Positions 39,872 to 50,306 of a stretch of DNA of 64,000 bases are shown one piece after another (within the stretch, counting starts at the first letter, position 1; every line of letters starts with the position of its first letter). Both the position numbers and the translations under genes were made by a program. The DNA is from Candidatus Methylopumilus universalis (lineage in GTDB: Bacteria; Pseudomonadota; Gammaproteobacteria; Burkholderiales; Methylophilaceae), in the NCBI RefSeq assembly GCF_006365315.1, contig NZ_CP040968.1, positions 496,001 through 560,000 on the forward strand, written 5' to 3'. Under the pieces are notes generated by a model. The model saw nothing but the letters and a program-made list of their open reading frames with translations, was not told where the DNA came from and ran no database searches.

Positions 39872-40871
39872 ACTGTTTTTTGTTTTTCTAATGCTTTCTT
39901 TAAATGTATTTGCAGAAGGCATCTCAGATCTAAATGCTTTTGTAAATAATGTATCAAGCATGTCTTCTGAATTTAGTCAGGTTGTTTTAGATAAAAAGGG
40001 TTCTAAACTTCAAGATGTTGAAGGTGTAATGCTATTTAAAAGACCTAACAAGTTTAGATGGGATTATTTAAAGCCATATCAAAATCAAATTATCAGCGAT
40101 GGTGATCGATTGTATATGTACGACCAGGATCTTAGACAAGTTTCTATTAATTCGATAGCCAAAGTGGGCGGCTCAACACCGCTTTTAATTATCGCAGGCA
40201 AAAACATTGAAAAATATTTCACTCTTAAAAATATAGAATCTCAGGCTGGAGATGAATCCAGTCAAAATATTAAATGGGTCGAGGCTATTCCGAAGGAAGA
40301 AGGTGCTGGATTTAGTAAAGTCATGCTTGGTTTAACTGAAAATAAATTATCAGTGATGAAAATTGTTGATGCATTTGAACATATAACAACGATTAGCTTT
40401 AGGAATGCTAAATACAATGTGAGCTTATCTGACAATGATTTTTTATTCAAACTGCCTAATGGCGTTGATGTTGTTCAAAATGGCGGCGTACCAACCAATT
40501 TACCGACGACTTCTAGTTCTAATAAAAATAAAGACGCAGAGTTAATTGCTTTTGCGAATGACTGGGCGAATGCGTGGTCAGCTAAAGATATCGATCTTTA
40601 TTTAAGTAAATATGCACAAGATTTTAAAACCCCTAATGGCGATGCATTTTCTTTGTGGCAAACTTCAAGGAGACAAAAAATTTCATCGCAAGGAAAGATT
40701 CTCGTTGAAATAGAAGATTTAAAACTAAGCATGAAGACCGAAAATTCTGCTCGCATACAATTTAAACAAAAATATACCTCCGATAAGTTGACTGAGATGT
40801 CTAATAAATCGCTCGTAGTTAAAAAAATTGATGGCCGCTGGTTAATTCAAGAAGAAATCTCAGGTAAATAA
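39864..40871 (+). CDS. lolA: LolA fused to a C-terminal NTF2-like domain
   Basis: 335 residues, against about 200 for normal LolA. Residues 1-18 are a signal peptide. Residues about 20-205 are a LolA domain ([36 protein letters not shown]), the periplasmic carrier of lipoproteins to the outer membrane. A Ser/Asn/Thr-rich linker (207-224) leads to a domain at about 225-335 ([36 protein letters not shown]) like the NTF2-type tail of Csd6-class L,D-transpeptidases. No catalytic transpeptidase domain is present. The position between ftsK and rarA is that of ordinary lolA, so it is the resident gene with an added domain. Confidence 0.88.
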   Translation: MNKLFFVFLMLSLNVFAEGISDLNAFVNNVSSMSSEFSQVVLDKKGSKLQDVEGVMLFKRPNKFRWDYLKPYQNQIISDGDRLYMYDQDLRQVSINSIAKVGGSTPLLIIAGKNIEKYFTLKNIESQAGDESSQNIKWVEAIPKEEGAGFSKVMLGLTENKLSVMKIVDAFEHITTISFRNAKYNVSLSDNDFLFKLPNGVDVVQNGGVPTNLPTTSSSNKNKDAELIAFANDWANAWSAKDIDLYLSKYAQDFKTPNGDAFSLWQTSRRQKISSQGKILVEIEDLKLSMKTENSARIQFKQKYTSDKLTEMSNKSLVVKKIDGRWLIQEEISGK

Positions 40872-40876
40872 CACCA

Positions 40877-42181
40877 ATGAATCAAATGTTCGAACCTAAT
40901 CAATCTCAATTGCCACTTGCTGAGTATTTAAGACCTAAATTTGTTGGCGAAATAGCAGGACAAAAACATATTTTAGGTGAGGGCAAGTCTTTGCGTGTAG
41001 CTATCGAGTCTGGCAATTTACCTTCAATGATTTTATGGGGGCCGCCAGGCGTAGGAAAAACTACTATTGCTCGAGTCATCGCTAATTCAATTGATGCAGA
41101 ATTTATATCTGTATCTGCAGTGCTATCTGGCGTTAAAGATATTCGAGAAGCTATAGATAAAGCCCAGCTTAATTTGCAGCAATATAATAAAAAAACAATT
41201 TTATTTGTAGATGAAGTTCATCGCTTTAATAAAAGTCAGCAAGATGCATTTTTGCCACATGTTGAATCAGGATTAATTACTTTTATTGGAGCGACTACAG
41301 AGAACCCATCCTTTGAAGTTAATTCAGCTTTATTAAGTCGATCTCAAGTTTATGTTTTAAAAACGCTTGATGAAGATGATCTTTTTTCAATTTATGAAAA
41401 AGCTAAGATATACATTGCGCCAGAAATCGAGGTGGATCATGAAGCACAGCAAGAGATTATTGCTCATGTGAATGGCGATGCTAGAAGACTGCTCAATTTT
41501 CTAGAATTGCTCTTTAATACAGCAAAATCTTTAAAAGCCAATAAAATTGATCGAGACTTTTTAAAGAAAACAATTACAAGCAAGATACGACGTTTTGATA
41601 AAGGTGGAGATCAATTTTACGACCAAATTTCAGCGCTTCATAAATCTGTGAGAGGGTCTGATCCAAATGCTGCTTTATATTGGCTTCATCGTATGTTAGA
41701 TGGAGGCGCTGATCCACTTTATTTGGCGAGAAGAATCGTTAGAATCGCTGTTGAGGACATAGGTTTAGCTGATCCAAAGGGGCAAACTATGGCGCTCGAA
41801 GCTTACCAGATATATGAACGCCTTGGTTCGCCTGAGGGTGAGTTAGCGCTTTCTAACGCAGTGATTTACCTATCAATTGCCGCCAAAAGCAATGCGGCAT
41901 ATATGGCTTTTAATGAAGTCAAAGCATTTGTAGCCGAAGGAGATAATAGTGATGTACCAGTTCATCTTCGAAATGCCCCGACTAAGCTGATGAAAGAGTT
42001 AGATTACGGAAAAAACTACCGTTATGCTCACAATGAACCTGATGCTTATGCGGCGGGTGAAAAATATTTCCCGGATAATTTAGACCCTATTGAATTTTAT
42101 AAGCCTACAACTCGAGGATTAGAGGGTAAAATTCTCGAAAAAATGAATTATTTAAAATCTCAGGACAAGCAAAAAAAATAG
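40877..42181 (+). CDS. rarA: Replication-associated recombination protein RarA (MgsA)
   Basis: 434 residues, an AAA+ ATPase related to the clamp loader that acts at stalled replication forks. Walker A is GPPGVGKTT (55-63), Walker B FVDEVHRF (110-117), sensor 1 [18 protein letters not shown]. The C-terminal tetramer domain has [20 protein letters not shown]. It starts five bases after lolA and is followed by serS seven bases on, the common ftsK-lolA-rarA-serS order. Confidence 0.96.
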   Translation: MNQMFEPNQSQLPLAEYLRPKFVGEIAGQKHILGEGKSLRVAIESGNLPSMILWGPPGVGKTTIARVIANSIDAEFISVSAVLSGVKDIREAIDKAQLNLQQYNKKTILFVDEVHRFNKSQQDAFLPHVESGLITFIGATTENPSFEVNSALLSRSQVYVLKTLDEDDLFSIYEKAKIYIAPEIEVDHEAQQEIIAHVNGDARRLLNFLELLFNTAKSLKANKIDRDFLKKTITSKIRRFDKGGDQFYDQISALHKSVRGSDPNAALYWLHRMLDGGADPLYLARRIVRIAVEDIGLADPKGQTMALEAYQIYERLGSPEGELALSNAVIYLSIAAKSNAAYMAFNEVKAFVAEGDNSDVPVHLRNAPTKLMKELDYGKNYRYAHNEPDAYAAGEKYFPDNLDPIEFYKPTTRGLEGKILEKMNYLKSQDKQKK

Positions 42182-42188
42182 GTTATTT

Positions 42189-43457
42189 ATGATTGATATT
42201 CAAATACTAAGAAACGATATTGGGATTGCTAAAGATAAGCTCTTAAGCAGAGGATTTGATCTTGATGTAGCTACCTTTCAAGCATTGGAAAATTTAAGAA
42301 AAGATCTGCAAGTTAAGACGCAAGATCTTCAAGAAAAAAGAAATTCCATCTCAAAAGAAATTGGTATTTCTAAATCTAAAAATGAAAATACTGATTTACT
42401 GATGAAGAGCGTTAATGCACTTTCAGATGATTTAAAAGCTGGCGAATCAGAATTAGCAGAGCTGCAAGAAAAGATTAATCAATTCATGCTAAATATCCCT
42501 AATATTCCTCATGATTCTACCCCGATAGGTAAGTCCGAAAACGACAACCAAGTTGTGAAGACAGTTGGCGAGCCTAGAAAATTTAATTTCAAAGTTAAGG
42601 ATCATGTCGATGTAGGTGCTCCGCATGGTCTTAATTTCGATTTAGGTGCAAAGCTCTCAGGCGCTCGTTTTGTTGTAATTGAAGGTAAGCTTGCGAAATT
42701 ACATCGGGCTATTACGCAATATATGCTTGATACTCAAACAGATAAACATGGCTATAAGGAATGTTATACACCTTATTTGGTTAATAGCGATTCATTAATA
42801 GGCACAGGGCAACTACCTAAATTTGAAGCTGATCTTTTTAGTCTTTCACATAACGAAAGTAAATTGTATTTAATCCCAACTTCTGAGGTGACTCTCACAA
42901 ACTTTGTTCGTGACGAAGTCGTTAAGCAGTCTGACCTTCCTATTAAATTGACTGCTCATACACCTTGCTTTAGATCAGAAGCAGGATCTTACGGTAAAGA
43001 TACTCGGGGCATGATTAGACAGCATCAATTTGATAAAGTTGAGATGGTTCAGATTGTGCATCCAGACAAAAGTTATGATGCGCTAGATGAAATGGTTTCC
43101 CATGCTGAATTTATACTTACCTCACTAGAGCTTCCATATCGATTACTATCCTTATGCACAGGTGATATGGGTTTTGGAGCTGCGAAAACCTTCGACTTGG
43201 AAGTTTGGCTTCCATCACAAAATACTTATCGTGAAATTTCGTCTGTTTCAAATTGTGAAGCGTTTCAAGCAAGACGCTTAAAGGCAAGGTTTAAGAGTGA
43301 GGATGGAAAAAATTTATTTGTTCACACGCTAAATGGTTCTGGACTTGCAGTAGGTAGAACATTGGTAGCGATTATTGAAAACTATCAGAATGAAGATGGC
43401 AGTATTACGATACCTAAAGTCTTAGTTCCTTATATGAGTGGTATTGAAAAGATTTAG
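42189..43457 (+). CDS. serS: Seryl-tRNA synthetase
   Basis: 422 residues, class II. The N-terminal helical arm (about 25-100) forms the tRNA-binding coiled coil. The catalytic core has [10 protein letters not shown], the motif 2 region [21 protein letters not shown], and motif 3 [17 protein letters not shown]. It ends with an overlap of four bases on the convergent rpiA. Confidence 0.97.
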   Translation: MIDIQILRNDIGIAKDKLLSRGFDLDVATFQALENLRKDLQVKTQDLQEKRNSISKEIGISKSKNENTDLLMKSVNALSDDLKAGESELAELQEKINQFMLNIPNIPHDSTPIGKSENDNQVVKTVGEPRKFNFKVKDHVDVGAPHGLNFDLGAKLSGARFVVIEGKLAKLHRAITQYMLDTQTDKHGYKECYTPYLVNSDSLIGTGQLPKFEADLFSLSHNESKLYLIPTSEVTLTNFVRDEVVKQSDLPIKLTAHTPCFRSEAGSYGKDTRGMIRQHQFDKVEMVQIVHPDKSYDALDEMVSHAEFILTSLELPYRLLSLCTGDMGFGAAKTFDLEVWLPSQNTYREISSVSNCEAFQARRLKARFKSEDGKNLFVHTLNGSGLAVGRTLVAIIENYQNEDGSITIPKVLVPYMSGIEKI

Positions 43458-44128
43458 TTTTTCCAAATCTCACGAACTTTTCCATTGCTACTAATTAAAG
43501 CGCCATGGGCGATATTGTAAAAAATACCATGCTCTACAATCCCAGGTGTTTGACACAGAAGCGCGTTTAATTTTTCAATATTTTTTTCAGTATAATTAAA
43601 ATCGAGTACGAAATTACCGCAAGAGGTAATTGCATATCCATCTTTTGCTGAGTTAATTCTAATGCCGCCTGTTCCTTTTTTCATTAAGATATTTTTAACA
43701 AGCTCCCATGCAAAAGGTTGAACTTCAGAAGGAACAGGAAAGTTATCTCCAATATTTTCAACAATTTTAGATTCGTCAGCAATAACAATAAATTTTTTAG
43801 CAGATCGAGCTAACAGCTTCTCTCGAACGAGATCGTAACCGCGCCCTTTAAGTAAGGTAAGGTCTGGTGTAATTTCGTCTGCACCATCAATATAAAGATC
43901 AATTTCATTGATTTGCTCCATAGCTATAATTGGTAAGCCAGCTTCTTTTGCTTTAATCATGCTTACCACAGAGCTTGATACTGTTCTTATGTTTAGCTTT
44001 TCTTCTTTATTTCGCTTAGCTAAAGCGTCAATGAAGCAGTTAGCGGTTGATCCTGTGCCCAAGCCGATAATCATATTCTCGCTAACATATTGTAAGGCTT
44101 GCTGCGCGACTAATTCTTTATCATTCAT
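43454..44128 (-). CDS. rpiA: Ribose-5-phosphate isomerase A
   Basis: 224 residues from the ATG at 44128, preceded by an AGGGA ribosome site; an in-frame TTG at 44143 is less likely. It interconverts ribose and ribulose 5-phosphates, feeding the formaldehyde acceptor pool in ribulose monophosphate metabolism. [12 protein letters not shown] binds phosphate and DGADEI holds the acidic catalytic residues; [14 protein letters not shown] is also conserved, with Tyr where many relatives have Gly-Ala. It is divergent from mfd, only a few bases away. Confidence 0.95.
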   Translation of the reverse strand: MNDKELVAQQALQYVSENMIIGLGTGSTANCFIDALAKRNKEEKLNIRTVSSSVVSMIKAKEAGLPIIAMEQINEIDLYIDGADEITPDLTLLKGRGYDLVREKLLARSAKKFIVIADESKIVENIGDNFPVPSEVQPFAWELVKNILMKKGTGGIRINSAKDGYAITSCGNFVLDFNYTEKNIEKLNALLCQTPGIVEHGIFYNIAHGALISSNGKVREIWKN

Positions 44129-44163
44129 GACATTCCCTCTCAATGAATACTAGCTTTAAAGCT

Positions 44164-44169
44164 TATAAT
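44164..44169 (+). promoter_or_regulatory. -10 element near the mfd start
   Basis: A perfect TATAAT lies at 44164-44169, inside the longest possible mfd reading frame and 27 bases before a better-placed ATG at 44197. The -35 region is weak. The rpiA and longest mfd starts are only 14 bases apart, leaving no other room for an mfd promoter outside rpiA. Confidence 0.33.
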
Positions 44170-44196
44170 ATTGTTAATCATTTATACATGCAATAT

Positions 44197-47100
44197 ATGC
44201 CATTAGAAGCAAATTATCAAAGTAAAGTATCACTATCAACGGCTGAAATTGACGGCTCTGATAGTTATTCTCTAGTTAAATATATTCGAGATGAAATTGT
44301 TAAAAGTAAAAAGTCTTTAGCAATTTTTACGGAGACAGCATTCGAAGCAAGGCGTCTTATGGAAGAGATGCTTTGGTTTAGTCCAAATTTAAAAATTAAC
44401 TTATTACCCGATTGGGAGACTCTTCCTTACGATCACTTTTCACCGCACCCAGATCTAATATCAGAAAGACTTCTAACTCTTTATCAAGTCACTCAGAAAA
44501 GTTTTGATGTAGTTATTATTCCAGTAACTACAGCTCTTCACTTATTACCCCCTAAAAGTTATATACAACTATTTAGCTTTCATTTTCGTAAAGGCCAAAA
44601 AGTTGATATTGAGGCTTTTAAAAACCAATTAACATTAAATGGATATATGAATGTGGTTCGCGTCATGGCTCCTGGGGAATTTTCAGTAAGGGGAAGTCTT
44701 ATAGATCTATTCCCTATGGGCAGCATAGTGCCGTATCGCTTAGATTTCTTTGATAACGAAATTGATTCAATTCGAACATTCGATGTTGATACACAAAGAA
44801 CACTTTACCCAGTCAATGAAATTAAGTTACTTCCTGCCCGTGAATGTCCCATGGATGAAAATTCTATTAGTATATTTCGACAAAATTATCGAGAGCGTTT
44901 TGAAGGAGATCCCTCCCGCTCTTCTATTTACAAAGATATTAGTAAGGGCATACCCATTGGTGGCATTGAGTGGTACATGCCGCTATTTTTTGAAGAGATG
45001 AGTGATATTTTTAGTTATTTTTCAGATGACACGATCATTTATAAACACGGTAATCTTGATCTTGCTTGCAGTCATTTTTGGCATGAAACCGAAAAACGAT
45101 TTCGGTTGTTTGCTTATGATGCTGAGAGGCCAATTTTAGAGCCTCAAAATCTTTTAATTAAACCAGATCAATTTTTTAAATCTATCAATGCCTATAAGAA
45201 GTTTGATTTAAAGCGTGTAGAAGTAAATGAAAAAATCCCTGATATATCTATTGATCGAAAGAACACTAAACCTCTAGCGAAGCTTGAAAATTTTATTATA
45301 GAAAATCCTAAAAGAGTTTTTATTTTGACGGATAGCTTGGGTCGTCGAGAAACTGTCTCTGAACTTCTAAAGTTAGCTGGCATTAATTTTAAAGCGACAG
45401 ATGATTGGTCATCGGCTGCAGATATAAGCGATCAAGTGGTGTTGACTGTCAGCCCAATACATCAGGGCTATATTTCATCTGAGCATGTTGTAATTACTGA
45501 ATCCGAGCTTTATGTAAATACTGTGCGTCAAACAAGAAGACGTCATCGTGATAAAAATTTCTCAACTGATGCCATGATACGTGATTTGTCTGAATTAAAA
45601 GAAGGTGATCCTATTGTGCATGAGCAGTATGGTGTAGGCCGATTTAAAGGTTTATTTAATTTAGATTTTGGTGAAGGGGAGAGTGAATTCTTACTTTTAC
45701 AGTATTTTGGTGACGATAAACTTTATGTGCCTGTATCCAATTTAGACCTTATCTCAAGATACTCGGGAGGTCCGGCTGAAACTGCACCTTTGCATAGGCT
45801 GGGATCAGATCAATGGGATAAGGCGAAGAAAAAAGCCTTAAAACAAATTCATGATACTGCTGCAGACCTCTTAAACATTTATTCACAGCGCTCCATTAAA
45901 AAAGGCTACGCCTTTAAAATTAATTTACAGGATTATGAGAGATTCACCGATGGATTTCCATTCGAAGAAACCGATGATCAACTAACAGCAATTAATGCTG
46001 TGATCAATGATATGGAGTCTCAAAAGCCGATGGATCGTCTTATATGTGGCGATGTGGGGTTTGGCAAGACGGAGGTTGCATTAAGGGCGGCCTTTATTGC
46101 AGCTAATGATGGAAAGCAAGTTGCCATATTAGTCCCAACAACACTCCTTGCTGAACAGCATTACAATAATTTTATGGATCGTTTTTCAGATTCCGCTATT
46201 AGAATTGCAGAAATTTCTCGTTTTAAATCTAAAAAAGAACAAGCTGAGTCTCTCATTAAATTAGCTAATGGAGAGATCGATATCATTATTGGTACACATA
46301 GACTTATTCAAAATGATATTAAATTTAAAAATTTAGGGTTAATTATTATTGATGAAGAGCACCGTTTTGGTGTGCGTCAGAAAGAATTACTTAAATCCAT
46401 GCGAGCAGAAGTTGATGTCTTAACTCTTACAGCGACTCCAATTCCTCGAACGTTATCTATGGCTATGGAAGGTTTACGAGAGTTTTCTATTATTTCTACT
46501 CCTCCACAAAAACGTTTATCAATTAAAACATTCGTAAATAACTATTCAGAAGGGATTATTCGTGAAGCAGTTTTAAGAGAATTTAATCGAGGAGGCCAAG
46601 TGTATTTCTTGCACAACGATGTTGACACTATTGCTTCGATGAAAGAAAAATTAGAAAAGTTAATACCTGAAGGGGTAATTGAGATTGCACACGGACAAAT
46701 GAGAGAGCGAGAGCTTGAAAGAGTGATGCATGATTTTTATCAACAAAAGGCCAACATCTTGCTTTGTACAACAATTATTGAAACCGGTATTGATATTCCA
46801 TCAGCGAATACAATCATAATGAATCGTGCAGACATGTTTGGACTAGCTCAACTTCACCAATTAAGGGGTCGGGTGGGGAGGTCTCATCATCAAGCCTACG
46901 CATATTTGCTTATTGATCCAGATAGAAAGATTAGTGGCCATGCACAAAAACGATTGGAAGCTATTCAGCTTCTTGAAGATTTAGGTGCAGGGTATTATCT
47001 TGCTATTCATGATTTGGAGATTCGAGGAGCAGGGGAGTTGTTAGGTGACAATCAGAGTGGGCAAATGCATGAAATTGGATTTAATCTGTATATAGAAATG

Positions 47101-47601
47101 CTTAATTATGCTGTGAAGCAACTCAAAATTGGCAAAAAATTAAGTCTTGATACCCCGCTTCAAAAAAATACAGAAATTAATCTTCATACCCCAGCCATCA
47201 TTACTAATGCTTATTGTGGCGACATTAATGAAAGACTTGTTCTCTACAAGCGCTTGTCAGGTCTTAATGAGGAAGAGCAATTAATGGAAATGAAAGAAGA
47301 ACTAATAGATCGTTTTGGTGTGATGCCCGAACAAACACAATCTCTTATTTCTTTTCATGATTTAAGAATTTTTATTCAACATCTTGATATTAAAAAAATA
47401 GATGCAAGTGATGTATCAATTCAAATTACATTTGCGAGTGACAGCAAAATTGACCCTCTCAAGCTTATTAAGCTGCTAAGTGAAGACAAGCGTTGCCGTA
47501 TGAATGGACCAGACAAGATTAAGATATCTGTTTCACTTTCTGATATCTTAGAGCGCGTAAAATTTATTAAAGACTTCTTAAGTAAAATATTTTTGACCTG
47601 A
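44197..47601 (+). CDS. mfd: Transcription-repair coupling factor Mfd
   Basis: About 1134 residues from the ATG at 44197; an ATG at 44143 would add 18 residues without family support. The UvrB-like N-terminal module has LLPDWETLPYDHFSPH. The RNA polymerase interaction region is near EGDPIVHEQYGVGRFKGL. A RecG-like motor follows with Walker A GDVGFGKTEVAL and IIDEEHRFGVRQK. The C-terminal TRCF domain closes it. Mfd removes stalled RNA polymerase and recruits UvrA. Complete. Confidence 0.95.
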   Translation: MPLEANYQSKVSLSTAEIDGSDSYSLVKYIRDEIVKSKKSLAIFTETAFEARRLMEEMLWFSPNLKINLLPDWETLPYDHFSPHPDLISERLLTLYQVTQKSFDVVIIPVTTALHLLPPKSYIQLFSFHFRKGQKVDIEAFKNQLTLNGYMNVVRVMAPGEFSVRGSLIDLFPMGSIVPYRLDFFDNEIDSIRTFDVDTQRTLYPVNEIKLLPARECPMDENSISIFRQNYRERFEGDPSRSSIYKDISKGIPIGGIEWYMPLFFEEMSDIFSYFSDDTIIYKHGNLDLACSHFWHETEKRFRLFAYDAERPILEPQNLLIKPDQFFKSINAYKKFDLKRVEVNEKIPDISIDRKNTKPLAKLENFIIENPKRVFILTDSLGRRETVSELLKLAGINFKATDDWSSAADISDQVVLTVSPIHQGYISSEHVVITESELYVNTVRQTRRRHRDKNFSTDAMIRDLSELKEGDPIVHEQYGVGRFKGLFNLDFGEGESEFLLLQYFGDDKLYVPVSNLDLISRYSGGPAETAPLHRLGSDQWDKAKKKALKQIHDTAADLLNIYSQRSIKKGYAFKINLQDYERFTDGFPFEETDDQLTAINAVINDMESQKPMDRLICGDVGFGKTEVALRAAFIAANDGKQVAILVPTTLLAEQHYNNFMDRFSDSAIRIAEISRFKSKKEQAESLIKLANGEIDIIIGTHRLIQNDIKFKNLGLIIIDEEHRFGVRQKELLKSMRAEVDVLTLTATPIPRTLSMAMEGLREFSIISTPPQKRLSIKTFVNNYSEGIIREAVLREFNRGGQVYFLHNDVDTIASMKEKLEKLIPEGVIEIAHGQMRERELERVMHDFYQQKANILLCTTIIETGIDIPSANTIIMNRADMFGLAQLHQLRGRVGRSHHQAYAYLLIDPDRKISGHAQKRLEAIQLLEDLGAGYYLAIHDLEIRGAGELLGDNQSGQMHEIGFNLYIEMLNYAVKQLKIGKKLSLDTPLQKNTEINLHTPAIITNAYCGDINERLVLYKRLSGLNEEEQLMEMKEELIDRFGVMPEQTQSLISFHDLRIFIQHLDIKKIDASDVSIQITFASDSKIDPLKLIKLLSEDKRCRMNGPDKIKISVSLSDILERVKFIKDFLSKIFLT

Positions 47602-47648
47602 TAACTATCATAGGATACTTATTTGGTTTTTGCTTCTTTTCCGATAGA

Positions 47649-47664
47649 TTAGAATCGATTCTAA
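47649..47664. repeat. 16-bp perfect palindrome at the addA stop codon
   Basis: TTAGAATCGATTCTAA at 47649-47664 is a perfect palindrome without loop. It includes the addA-like stop codon (minus strand TAG at 47663-47661) and lies in the 59-base gap between the convergent mfd and addA-like genes. No T-run follows on either strand, so it is a poor intrinsic terminator. Confidence 0.5.
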
Positions 47665-50306
47665 TTTAACTTCAATCGCATAAGCTTTGGAACAAACTCT
47701 TCGATTTTGCTGCTTTCAATATCTATATCAATATTTTCTATAGGTTTTACCTCGTAAAAATTATTGCCGTAAATGTTCCATAGCATTGATAAAAAAGAAT
47801 TTGAAGCGGGCTTTATTTCATCCTTATGCATAACTGACCCTACAAGGTGAAGTTTTGTTTTTGCTCTTGTCATGGCAACATAAAGAAGTCTTTTTAATTC
47901 ATTTTCTTCCCTACTTTTTTCTATTCCATAGATTAAATCATGCAAATGAGGGGATTTATTATCAGGCTCGCTAAATGCTGTGATGTCAAAGATACGGCTA
48001 TTTTTTACCGAAGTGTCAGATACAATCATCTTTTTGTCTGATGCTCGTGTTGTTGAATTAAGTGAAGGAATAATGACAGTATCAAATTCGAGACCTTTGG
48101 CTTTATGGATTGTAAAAAATTGAATACGTTCTTCAGCTGAAGGAATGTCGGATAAATACGTTTTTGTAATTTGATGTTCGACAAGTTCAAAGTCTATAGC
48201 TATAGGGGAACTTGATGTTTGTAGTATGTTGAAAAATTTATTAATGTCTACAATATCATTGGGGTTATGTAGACATAGTTCACCACCTAAATTCATCCAA
48301 ACTGATTCTATAAGTCTTCTAATGTGAGTCTTGCTTTGATTATCGAATGCATTTTTTAGGATATCGATGAGTCGTCGAATTCTTCTCCTTCCATCAGGGG
48401 AAATTCCACTCATTTTATTTTCATCTTGAATAATTTCCCATACTGTTGAGGTATGGTCATTTTGAAATAGGAGCGCTAGGTCATTCAACATAATCCCACA
48501 CCAGGGCGCACGAAGAATTGCAAGCCAGTGAATCCGGTCATTTAAGTCAAGCATGGCGTAGCTTAAGGAAAGAATATCCTGAATAGATTGATGCTTGTCT
48601 AAGGCATCAATTTCTACTGCATTAAATTTTAGAGTAGGTTTGAATTTTCTAATGTAATTAATTAATTCAGAGAGATGGCTTCTGGATCTTGTGAGAATAG
48701 CGATTTTTTCATTTTCAGGAAATGTATCAATAAGATTACATACATACTTTGCTTCTTCAGTATCAATATCTGTACTTTCAGTGAATGTTAATGCATGAAA
48801 TTTGAACTCACTTACATTAGAATCATGCTCTTTTTTTGCCGATACAAAAGGTTTGTAAGATACAGCACCTTCTTGAATTAAATCTTCTTTTGGAAGTATA
48901 TTTTCAAATATCTGATTTATTTCATTCACAATAGTAGAAGAGGACCGGTAATTATCTCTAAGCTGAATAGTTTCTAAGGGGATGGTATTAAAGCCATTTT
49001 TTTTGGCTTCAATAAAAATACTGACATCAGCCTCCCTAAATTTATATATAGATTGCATAGGGTCACCCACACAGAAAATGGTTTTTTGTGCTTCAGGAGT
49101 CCAGCCATCAACAATTTTCTTTAGGAAATTAAAATGACTTCTGCTTGTATCTTGGAATTCATCGATAAGTAAGTGTGAAATTTTATAATCTAAAGATAAT
49201 AAAAGATCGCTTGCCGCATCATTTTTACCAAGCGCCTCATTAGCAATCTCTATAATCTCAATAAAATCGACAGTATTTCTTTGTTTAAATAGCTGTCGTA
49301 GTTTTTTTTCGCACTGTAAGAGAATATTTGCAATAGATCTTAGTTTTAAAGCATATGTTTCGCTAAGAGGTTCCGGTATAGCTTTAATAGCCAATAAAAA
49401 ATCGATATTTGGGAGATTGCGACATTTATTTTTATATATTTCTCCTTCGTCATCGTTCTTAAATCCTTCTCGGGCTGAAATGTTTTCGCGTCTGGTATTT
49501 TTATCTGTGAATAAAATTTTTGTGATCGTTTGCCATAATGGGATTTCTTCTGAATCAAAATTAAAACTGTTTTTATTTTTTAGCTTTATATCTTCTCTAA
49601 GATTGGTACTTTCTAAGTAGTGAAGAATTTCAATAAGATCATTTAGTTGATCTTGATTGAGTTCAGTCCTAATTTTTTGATATATAGGCTTCGTCAAATG
49701 TTCAAGGTAAGCATTGCCTTCCTCAATGATTTGCCCACTTGATTTTTGGGTAAGCATATTACATCGATATTTCCACTGGTCTCGAATTGACATCATCGCC
49801 ACTAAACGACGATTAATCTTTTCATACTCATTGTCATAATGAGTGAAGACAACTTTAATGTCCTCGATGCCATCTTTAGCCTGTAAAGTTTGTTTGACTG
49901 ACTCTTCGTAAAATTTTTCAGGGGTATCAGTAATATTAGGCTTGCTCCCCATTTTGCTTAACACAGGAATTTGACTGACCACGTTATGACAGAACTTATC
50001 AATCGTCATTACTTTAAGTCGGGAGAGATTATGTTCAATATCCCAACCTTTCTCTTCTGACCGCTTTAGAATTGTTTGAGCAAAAGGACTTTTGCTTTCT
50101 TTAATTCGCTCAATGATCTTAGCCTTCATTTCTGAAGCTGCTTTTTTTGTGAAGGTGATTGCTACAATCTCTTCTGGCATATCAACGACGGTAAGCAATT
50201 TTAAAAATCGATCAGTAAGTAAGCTCGTTTTACCAGAGCCTGCCGGCGCCTCTACTATAAACGAGCTTAAATGAAGCGCTTTCTCTCTTAATTCGCCGTC
50301 ATTCAT
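47661..50306 (-). CDS. addA: AddA/RecB-like UvrD-family helicase lacking the nuclease domain
   Basis: 881 residues, shorter than AddA or RecB (about 1100-1250). The superfamily I helicase motifs are intact: Walker A PAGSGKTS (21-28), AITFTKKAASEM, DEFQDTSRSHF (motif II), IFCVGDPMQSIYKFR (motif III), FFTIHKAKGLEFD and LLYVAMTRAK (motif VI). After motif VI the protein ends within about 65 residues at VPKLMRLKLN, where family members continue into a RecB-type PD-(D/E)XK nuclease. The mfd end starts 59 bases on, so no remnant exists. Its start overlaps the addB-like stop by four bases, so the two are translated together. Likely role: DNA end resection for RecA. Confidence 0.85.
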   Translation of the reverse strand: MNDGELREKALHLSSFIVEAPAGSGKTSLLTDRFLKLLTVVDMPEEIVAITFTKKAASEMKAKIIERIKESKSPFAQTILKRSEEKGWDIEHNLSRLKVMTIDKFCHNVVSQIPVLSKMGSKPNITDTPEKFYEESVKQTLQAKDGIEDIKVVFTHYDNEYEKINRRLVAMMSIRDQWKYRCNMLTQKSSGQIIEEGNAYLEHLTKPIYQKIRTELNQDQLNDLIEILHYLESTNLREDIKLKNKNSFNFDSEEIPLWQTITKILFTDKNTRRENISAREGFKNDDEGEIYKNKCRNLPNIDFLLAIKAIPEPLSETYALKLRSIANILLQCEKKLRQLFKQRNTVDFIEIIEIANEALGKNDAASDLLLSLDYKISHLLIDEFQDTSRSHFNFLKKIVDGWTPEAQKTIFCVGDPMQSIYKFREADVSIFIEAKKNGFNTIPLETIQLRDNYRSSSTIVNEINQIFENILPKEDLIQEGAVSYKPFVSAKKEHDSNVSEFKFHALTFTESTDIDTEEAKYVCNLIDTFPENEKIAILTRSRSHLSELINYIRKFKPTLKFNAVEIDALDKHQSIQDILSLSYAMLDLNDRIHWLAILRAPWCGIMLNDLALLFQNDHTSTVWEIIQDENKMSGISPDGRRRIRRLIDILKNAFDNQSKTHIRRLIESVWMNLGGELCLHNPNDIVDINKFFNILQTSSSPIAIDFELVEHQITKTYLSDIPSAEERIQFFTIHKAKGLEFDTVIIPSLNSTTRASDKKMIVSDTSVKNSRIFDITAFSEPDNKSPHLHDLIYGIEKSREENELKRLLYVAMTRAKTKLHLVGSVMHKDEIKPASNSFLSMLWNIYGNNFYEVKPIENIDIDIESSKIEEFVPKLMRLKLN

